Made by a program: the position numbers and the translations under genes. This document shows, in pieces, positions 58,846 through 64,000 of a stretch of 64,000 nucleotides of DNA (positions within the stretch are counted from its first letter, which is position 1; each line of letters begins with the position of its first letter). Where the stretch lies: contig NZ_NPBY01000021.1 of the NCBI RefSeq assembly GCF_002272015.1, positions 62,001 to 126,000 of the forward strand, in the 5' to 3' direction. The stretch is from Paenibacillus campinasensis. GTDB lineage: Bacteria; Bacillota; Bacilli; Paenibacillales; Paenibacillaceae. The notes under the pieces were generated by a model that saw nothing but the letters and a program-made list of their open reading frames with translations, was not told where the DNA came from and searched no databases.

Positions 58846-61800
58846 AAATGCTGTTATTTTATGATGAGAAATTTCCATATGACGGGATGCGCCCAACTGC
58901 AGAAGTATTGAACCAGATTCAGAGCTGGGCCGATCTCGCCGATGCGGAGCAGCTTGCCGAGAGAATTCAGGAGGGCGGATGGGATGCGCTCATTCACCTG
59001 CACGGTCCATATTTTCCGAAGCAGGCTTGGACAGCCATCGAGTCGTATTTGAAGGAGGGCGGGGGGCTGGTCTATGCCGGCGGCGTCCCGTTCCGGAAAC
59101 CGGTGCGGAAAGTGGACGGTCAGTGGTTCGTCGAACGGGAGCAGGTCGGTTATCATCAGCGGATGGACATTCATGACGCGCTCGCGGTTGATGTATCCCG
59201 CGTTCGACATTTGAGAGCGTCGTTCGAATTCCCAATCCTGCAGGGCCGCGAACATCTCTTCGAGATCGAGCCGACCTGGGGATTGACGCTGCATCCGACC
59301 AAATCGAGCGATATTCCGGCAGAGATGGGTTCCTGCGGCCCGATGGATGCGGTGATCTCTCCGCTTGTTATCGGGGTGGACAAGGACAATCGGGAGCGCA
59401 GTGCCCCTGTGGTGATGCTGGAGCAGAACAAGGGAGATTATGCCGGAGGCCGCTGGATTCTGATCCATCAGCAGCTCGGGGCGCCGTTCTGGAACGAAGA
59501 GGGAGCTGCGGTGCTGAAGGAGCTGGCGCAGTATGCAGCAACCGGCGTGACAGAGCTATGGCTTAAGCCAAACTATGCTTCCTACGAGCCGGGCGAGCAG
59601 CCGGTCGTGACCATTCAGCTGCAGTCGCTGTCCCGCACATCAGCGCCAGCCACAACCTGGCATTTCCAGGTGACGGTGCTGAAGGAAGGGGCTCCGAAGG
59701 CAGCGTGGTCAACCCGGGTGGAATGTGAAGCAGGCCCGAATCAGCGGGACTTACAGCAGCTGCGTCTGGCCGTTCCGGTTGCGCTGGAAGCAGGGCTGTA
59801 CCGGATCGTGTGCGAAGCGAAGTCGGAGGCCGGGGAACGCAGAATATTGACCCAGGCGATCTGGGGCGTGGATCGTCCGCTCCTGCAATCGGGTGAACGG
59901 CTTACTTGCGGTCGCGACTATTTCTATCGGGGCGGAAAGCCGGTGCCGATTGTTGGCATGACGTATATGACCTCTGATGTGGCGCGTAAATTCCTGCATC
60001 TGCCAAACGTGCAGCGCTGGGATGCGGATATGGCGGAAATGAAGCGGGCCGGGATCAATCTGATCCGTACGGGAATCTGGACGGGGTATCGCATGATCAT
60101 GTTTGCCGACGGGCATGCGGCCGAGGATGTCATGCGGGCGATTGATGCCTTCATCCTGACAGCCAAGCGGCATGAAATCGAGGTGACGTTTACCTTCTTC
60201 TCGTTTGCGCCGGAAGCCTGGGAAGGGGTCAATCCGTACCTTGATCCGCGTTCGGTTGAGGCTCAGAAGCGCTTCATCGCTTCGATTGTGACGCGGCACA
60301 AAGGGACGACCAACGTACACTGGGATTTGATCAACGAGCCGTCGCTGTTTGATCCGAAGCGCATCTTCGAAGGCCCGGTCTCGGTTGGCGACCGCTTTGA
60401 GCGCAAGGCGTGGGCCGAGTGGCTGCATGCGCGTTACAACGGGGACATCGGCCTGCTCCAGGAGAGATGGAACATGACGCCGGACGAACTGCCGACATTC
60501 GAAGCGGCCAAAGCGCCAAGTCCGGACGACAAGCTGTTCAACAGTGTGCTTCAACCGAAGAAATGGGGACCTTGGCTCGATTTCACGCTCTTCTCAATGG
60601 ATATGCACAACCGGTGGGCCTCGGAACTGATCGGCACGATTCGCCGCTCAGATCCGGATCAGCTTGTGACAGTCGGGCAGGATGAGGGCATCTGCTCCCA
60701 GCGTCCGTCCCCGTCCTTCTATGGCCCTGCCGTGGACTATACGACCGTGCACTCCTGGTGGCAGAACGATCATCTGGCCTGGGACGGTATCTTCACCAAG
60801 ACGCCGGACAAGCCCAACCTGATTCAGGAGACGGGCATCATGCATGTACAGCGTGCTGACGGCATCGCCAAGCGTACGGAGGAAGAGCTGCGCAATATTC
60901 TGGAGCGGAAATATGCGTATGCCTTCTCGACAGGCGGCGCAGGAGCGGTGCAGTGGATATGGAACATTAACTATTACATGGACAATGCCAACGAATCGAA
61001 CATCGGTGCGCTGCGTGCAGATGGAACCCAGAAGCCGGAAGCGGATGTGTCATATGATTTTGGCCGCTTTATGGCGGAGGCGGCGGAGCTGTTCGGCGAC
61101 CGCAGGCTGGAGGATATCGCGGTGGTGTTCCCGTACTCCAATGACTTCTCCAGCCGCAAATTCGCCTATGAGGCTACAACCCGGGCGATGCGGACGCTGA
61201 CCTTCGGCATGAACGTGCATCCGCGGGGCATCGGCGAATATCAGCTGGAGGACCTGAAGCGTTATCCGGCGAAGCTGATCATTGTCCCGAGCGCTCATAA
61301 CTTCGATGACGATGCCTTCGAGCAGCTGATCGCATTGGCGAAGGAGGGCAGCACGGTCCTGTGGACAGGCCCGCTTCGTACAGATGCGTACTGGGGCGAT
61401 GCCGGGCAGCGGCTGAAGCAGGAGATCGGCGAGACCGTGAACGGCAATATTGTGCGGGAAGAGATGCTGATGCTGGCTGAAGGCAGCTATCCGGTCTCCT
61501 TCGGGGAGCGGAAGATCAACACACTGGCCGTGGATCGCTCACCTGACCGCCCTGAAGGCGCACTGGCGCCGGTTACGGTATCGCTTGGCGCGGGTCAATT
61601 CATCTGGTGTCCGCTGCCGGTCGAGCTTAACGAACGCTGGGAGCCGATCCAGGCACTGTACAAGGAAGCGATCCAGGCTGCCGGAGCGGAGCAGGAGCTG
61701 GAATGGCTTAAGGGTGCCGGATTACCAGGAGTATACGGCCGCAAGCTGACATTTAATGAAGGCAGCCTGTATATCTTTGTATCCGAGTATGGAGCGAGCG

Positions 61801-61952
61801 CGGAGCTTGAAGTTCGTGATCCGGTGACGGGAACGGCGTATGCCTTTACGCTGGAGCGTGAACGCACCGTCATGTTTACGACGGATGGGGATGGGCGCGT
61901 CCGGACGGTATACCGGCCGGAGGAGGTTTCCATCCAGGCTGTCCGCAGATAA
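58842..61952 (+). CDS. GH42-like beta-galactosidase (large clan A glycosidase)
   Basis: A 1036-residue cytoplasmic enzyme. Residues ~1-240 form a Rossmann-like glutamine-amidotransferase-type domain (LIHLHGPYFPKQAWTAIESY, GGGLVYAGGVPF), ~245-350 a beta domain, and ~360-700 a TIM barrel with the acid/base Glu499 in WDLINEPSLFD and the probable nucleophile Glu663 in NLIQETGIMH. A trimerisation-type domain (~730-920, VVFPYSNDF, RYPAKLIIVPSAHNFDDDAF) and a C-terminal beta domain follow. The order A, B, C resembles GH42 beta-galactosidases, with a GH5-like barrel motif (NEP). With the fucosidase upstream it could strip galactose after fucose has been removed. The exact GH family needs a profile search. 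Confidence 0.8.
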   Translation: MKMLLFYDEKFPYDGMRPTAEVLNQIQSWADLADAEQLAERIQEGGWDALIHLHGPYFPKQAWTAIESYLKEGGGLVYAGGVPFRKPVRKVDGQWFVEREQVGYHQRMDIHDALAVDVSRVRHLRASFEFPILQGREHLFEIEPTWGLTLHPTKSSDIPAEMGSCGPMDAVISPLVIGVDKDNRERSAPVVMLEQNKGDYAGGRWILIHQQLGAPFWNEEGAAVLKELAQYAATGVTELWLKPNYASYEPGEQPVVTIQLQSLSRTSAPATTWHFQVTVLKEGAPKAAWSTRVECEAGPNQRDLQQLRLAVPVALEAGLYRIVCEAKSEAGERRILTQAIWGVDRPLLQSGERLTCGRDYFYRGGKPVPIVGMTYMTSDVARKFLHLPNVQRWDADMAEMKRAGINLIRTGIWTGYRMIMFADGHAAEDVMRAIDAFILTAKRHEIEVTFTFFSFAPEAWEGVNPYLDPRSVEAQKRFIASIVTRHKGTTNVHWDLINEPSLFDPKRIFEGPVSVGDRFERKAWAEWLHARYNGDIGLLQERWNMTPDELPTFEAAKAPSPDDKLFNSVLQPKKWGPWLDFTLFSMDMHNRWASELIGTIRRSDPDQLVTVGQDEGICSQRPSPSFYGPAVDYTTVHSWWQNDHLAWDGIFTKTPDKPNLIQETGIMHVQRADGIAKRTEEELRNILERKYAYAFSTGGAGAVQWIWNINYYMDNANESNIGALRADGTQKPEADVSYDFGRFMAEAAELFGDRRLEDIAVVFPYSNDFSSRKFAYEATTRAMRTLTFGMNVHPRGIGEYQLEDLKRYPAKLIIVPSAHNFDDDAFEQLIALAKEGSTVLWTGPLRTDAYWGDAGQRLKQEIGETVNGNIVREEMLMLAEGSYPVSFGERKINTLAVDRSPDRPEGALAPVTVSLGAGQFIWCPLPVELNERWEPIQALYKEAIQAAGAEQELEWLKGAGLPGVYGRKLTFNEGSLYIFVSEYGASAELEVRDPVTGTAYAFTLERERTVMFTTDGDGRVRTVYRPEEVSIQAVRR

Positions 61953-62137
61953 GGGGCGGGGGGCGAACTCTACGAGGACGAGTAAGTACCTGACAGCACT
62001 TTCGCTTCATGCTCCTGTTGTGCAGTAGGCCCAAGGCTAACAAGGGAATGGTGAGCCTCGGGACAGGGGAAGAGACGAGCAATCCTATAGAGAAGTTCCG
62101 TTCGTGGATGACCCGGGCGGTATAGAAATGCAGAATA

Positions 62138-62189
62138 GAAGCCCTTCTTGGGAACGTGGATCTTTCATCCATGTTCCAAGAGGGGCTTC
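62138..62189. terminator. Long hairpin between convergent genes
   Basis: A ~23-bp stem with one bulge and two wobbles, from GAAGCCC (62138-62144) to GGGCTTC (62183-62189). T-runs are weak on both sides. The stretch 61953-62137 before it has no gene. Probably the common 3' end of the GH42-like and fnr genes. Confidence 0.65.
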
Positions 62190-62211
62190 GTTATTGACGG
62201 GCTGTCGTATT

Positions 62212-62964
62212 TTACATGCGGCAGACTTCCTTGGGACAGTCCTCGCAGTGGCATATATTGCGCAAATACTCGGGATTCTTCAGGATGATGCGCCCTTTCT
62301 CGGTGGTGATGACGCCGAGCCCGCGCAGATCGTTCAAGATCCGGTTTACGCTCTCCCGAGTTGAGCCAATCATCTCAGCCATCTCCGCATTGGTAATGCG
62401 TTTGCTGATCATCATGGCGGAATCGCTATCCCCCTTGGAGGTCCCGTACATATTGCATAGCCGGAGCAGCAGTGAGCAGAGGGCGCCGGATTTACCGAAC
62501 AGCAGCAGATCGCGGAATTTCGCCTGGGTCGTCCGGTGCAGCAGTGCCATCCAGTTCGTGAATTCCAAGGCAAAAGAACCGCTGGTAACGATCAGCTTGT
62601 CCAGATCCTCACGCTGCACGATCAGCACTTCGGCGTCCTCCAGAGCACGGGCCTCAAAGCGGTGAACAGCGGTCTGCTCGGGATCGGGCTCGCCGAACAA
62701 ATCGCCGGGAATATGAAGCGACAAGGTGACAGCGGCGCCGTCCGCAAGCAATTTGGATACTTTGAAGCTTCCCTTCTTCACCAGATACAAGCGATTGGCC
62801 GGGTCGTTCTCCCGGTACAGATAGTCCCCGGCAAGCAGCCGTACCGGCTCAGCTATATCTTGCAATGTCTGGAGGTGCGCCGGGGAGAACACGGCCGTGG
62901 ATCCACCCGCAGGCGGCAGCGTTTCTCTGCGCGAGCGTGTCTGTGTTTGTGCGTGTTTTTTCAT
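62212..62964 (-). CDS. fnr: Fnr-type Crp family regulator with C-terminal cysteine cluster
   Basis: A 250-residue oxygen-responsive regulator. The N-terminal cyclic-nucleotide-binding fold (~30-145, LLAGDYLYRENDPANRLYLV, HIPGDLFGEP) is followed by the dimer helix and a winged helix (~175-235, RITNAEMAEMIGSTRESVNR, ILNDLRGLGVI). The C-terminus ICHCEDCPKEVCRM has four Cys, with the C-x2-C-x4-C spacing that in B. subtilis Fnr binds a [4Fe-4S] cluster; the cluster is at the C-terminus, unlike E. coli FNR. ATG 62964 has AAAGGAGA ahead. It likely activates anaerobic genes. Its upstream neighbour encodes an ApbE flavin transferase. Confidence 0.88.
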   Translation of the reverse strand: MKKHAQTQTRSRRETLPPAGGSTAVFSPAHLQTLQDIAEPVRLLAGDYLYRENDPANRLYLVKKGSFKVSKLLADGAAVTLSLHIPGDLFGEPDPEQTAVHRFEARALEDAEVLIVQREDLDKLIVTSGSFALEFTNWMALLHRTTQAKFRDLLLFGKSGALCSLLLRLCNMYGTSKGDSDSAMMISKRITNAEMAEMIGSTRESVNRILNDLRGLGVITTEKGRIILKNPEYLRNICHCEDCPKEVCRM

Positions 62965-63223
62965 AGGCTCTCCTTTCCCTGATACAGGTTGAATGTTTCT
63001 CTTCGATCGAAGCTGTACTTCAACATGAATCGTACTTCAGCGATGGTGTGCGGTGTGCGGCATGGGCATCGTGATAAGGAACTAAGGAACTGAAGACATG
63101 AATGGCAGATCAAGCTTCGCTGATGATCATAATAAATGCCGTGAATGATTAACGGAGTGAAGCACACGCAGGGCTGCTTTGACCGGATGCCGTGGATATG
63201 AATGTTGCGGCGTCCGGGGTGCC

Positions 63224-64000
63224 TTAGTTCATGAGCCGATAAGTATCATTCGTCAGCTGAAAACCCTGCTTGAGTCCCGAGGTAACATAGATCTCCCGAT
63301 TCTTCGTAACAAAGATCGCCTCCGCGGTCTCCAGACGCTCAATGAATTTGCGCCCTTCCTGCATCCCGAGCGAGAAGGCTGCGGTCGACATCGCGTCCGC
63401 ATCCATGGAGCCCTCCGTGACAATCGTGACGCTCTGCAGGTCATTGTCCACCGGATACCCGTCAAATGGACTTAGAATATGGTGGTACACCTTTCCCTGC
63501 TCTTCGAAAAAGCGCTCGTAGACGCCGGAGGTGACGATCGTTTTGTCCTTGACCTTCAGAACGCCAAGGTGTTGGCCGCGCGCTTGCTCCGGATCCTGCA
63601 CGCCGATGCTCCAGGAGGAGCCGTCCGGCTTGGCTCCCAGCGCAAGAATATTGCCGCCGAGATCGATGATGGCGGACTCGAATCCCTGCTCCTTTAAATA
63701 AGCTGCAAGCACATCGGCGGCGTACCCCTTGGCGATCGCGCCAAGATCCAGCGACATTCCGGCCTGCGGAAGCGAGATGGAATGGCTGCTCTCATCCAGC
63801 GAGATGGAGGTGTAATCGATCAGCTGCAGGGCGTCTGCCAGCTGCTGCTGGTCGGGAACGGCCGCTGACTCGCTGCCGATCCCCCAGAGCTCGACCAGGG
63901 GGCCGACGGTCGGATCGAAATGTCCGCCGGAGGCTGCAGCATACTGCAGGGCCGTGCTTACAATCCGATACGTTTCATCGGACACCGGTGTCGGGCTTCG
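63224..64000 (-). CDS. apbE: FAD:protein FMN transferase (ApbE), 3' part
   Basis: The gene enters from the right edge; 258 codons are inside the window and the frame is open to base 64000. ApbE attaches FMN covalently to a Thr/Ser of membrane or secreted flavoproteins, using FAD and Mg2+. Visible motifs: SGGHFDPTVGPLVELWGIG, SLDLGAIAKGYAADVLAAYL and SAIIDLGGNILALG (FAD binding), then TSGVYERFFEEQGKVYHHIL, and VTEGSMDADAMSTAAFSLG near the active site. It is upstream of fnr on the same strand with a 259-bp gap, in which I see no further gene. The flavinylated partner is outside the window. Confidence 0.92.
   Translation of the reverse strand, partial: RSPTPVSDETYRIVSTALQYAAASGGHFDPTVGPLVELWGIGSESAAVPDQQQLADALQLIDYTSISLDESSHSISLPQAGMSLDLGAIAKGYAADVLAAYLKEQGFESAIIDLGGNILALGAKPDGSSWSIGVQDPEQARGQHLGVLKVKDKTIVTSGVYERFFEEQGKVYHHILSPFDGYPVDNDLQSVTIVTEGSMDADAMSTAAFSLGMQEGRKFIERLETAEAIFVTKNREIYVTSGLKQGFQLTNDTYRLMN

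Overview
The window looks like a chromosomal stretch of a Paenibacillus-type Gram-positive bacterium. This is inferred from gene content: an SLH-anchored surface enzyme, CUT1 sugar ABC systems next to a membrane-bound AraC-type regulator, a pspA-ydjGHI operon, nupNOPQ-like nucleoside uptake, several ECF sigma factors, strong AAGGAGG ribosome binding sites and moderately GC-rich codon use. No search was run. No rRNA, tRNA, cas gene, transposase or phage gene was seen.

Region 1 (1-12908, +) is one long polysaccharide operon: the end of a flippase, five consecutive GT4 glycosyltransferases, a ManC-type GDP-mannose enzyme and a UDP-glucose dehydrogenase. Without a break it continues into four genes of the kind found in Firmicutes lasso-peptide clusters: a nucleotidyltransferase, a PqqD-like B1 protein, a transglutaminase-like B2 protease and an ABC exporter. 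No precursor and no asparagine-synthetase-like cyclase are visible.

Region 2 (12909-17398) holds a gene-free 700 bp with a heptamer repeat, four palindromes spaced 51-52 bp apart, a terminator and a sigma-W-like promoter. It is followed by the envelope-stress operon pspA-ydjG-ydjH-ydjI.

Region 3 (17608-29581) holds a small membrane protein, a BMP-type nucleoside ABC transporter (lipoprotein, double ATPase, two permeases) and a 2126-residue surface protein. That protein combines a lamin-tail domain, OB folds, a DNase-like domain, a 5'-nucleotidase and three SLH repeats. Together they could turn extracellular DNA into nucleosides and import them.

Region 4 (29659-46221) carries three ECF sigma units, each with a recognisable self-type promoter, one of them an ECF41 sigma with its carboxymuconolactone-decarboxylase partner. 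Between the first and the others lies an unusual set: a fused-ATPase energy-coupling-factor transporter with a PHP protein and a GH20 hexosaminidase, divergent from an RpiR regulator. A MATE exporter and an NSS symporter follow. A frameshifted, AT-rich VOC gene lies just beyond.

Region 5 (47192-61952) is a sugar-use locus: a GH3 enzyme with a perfect cre site, two CUT1 permeases, a membrane AraC regulator, a solute-binding lipoprotein, a GH29 fucosidase and a GH42-like galactosidase. No ATPase is present, so a shared MsmX-type ATPase is expected.

Region 6 (62138-64000) has an Fnr with a C-terminal cysteine cluster and the 3' part of an ApbE flavin transferase.
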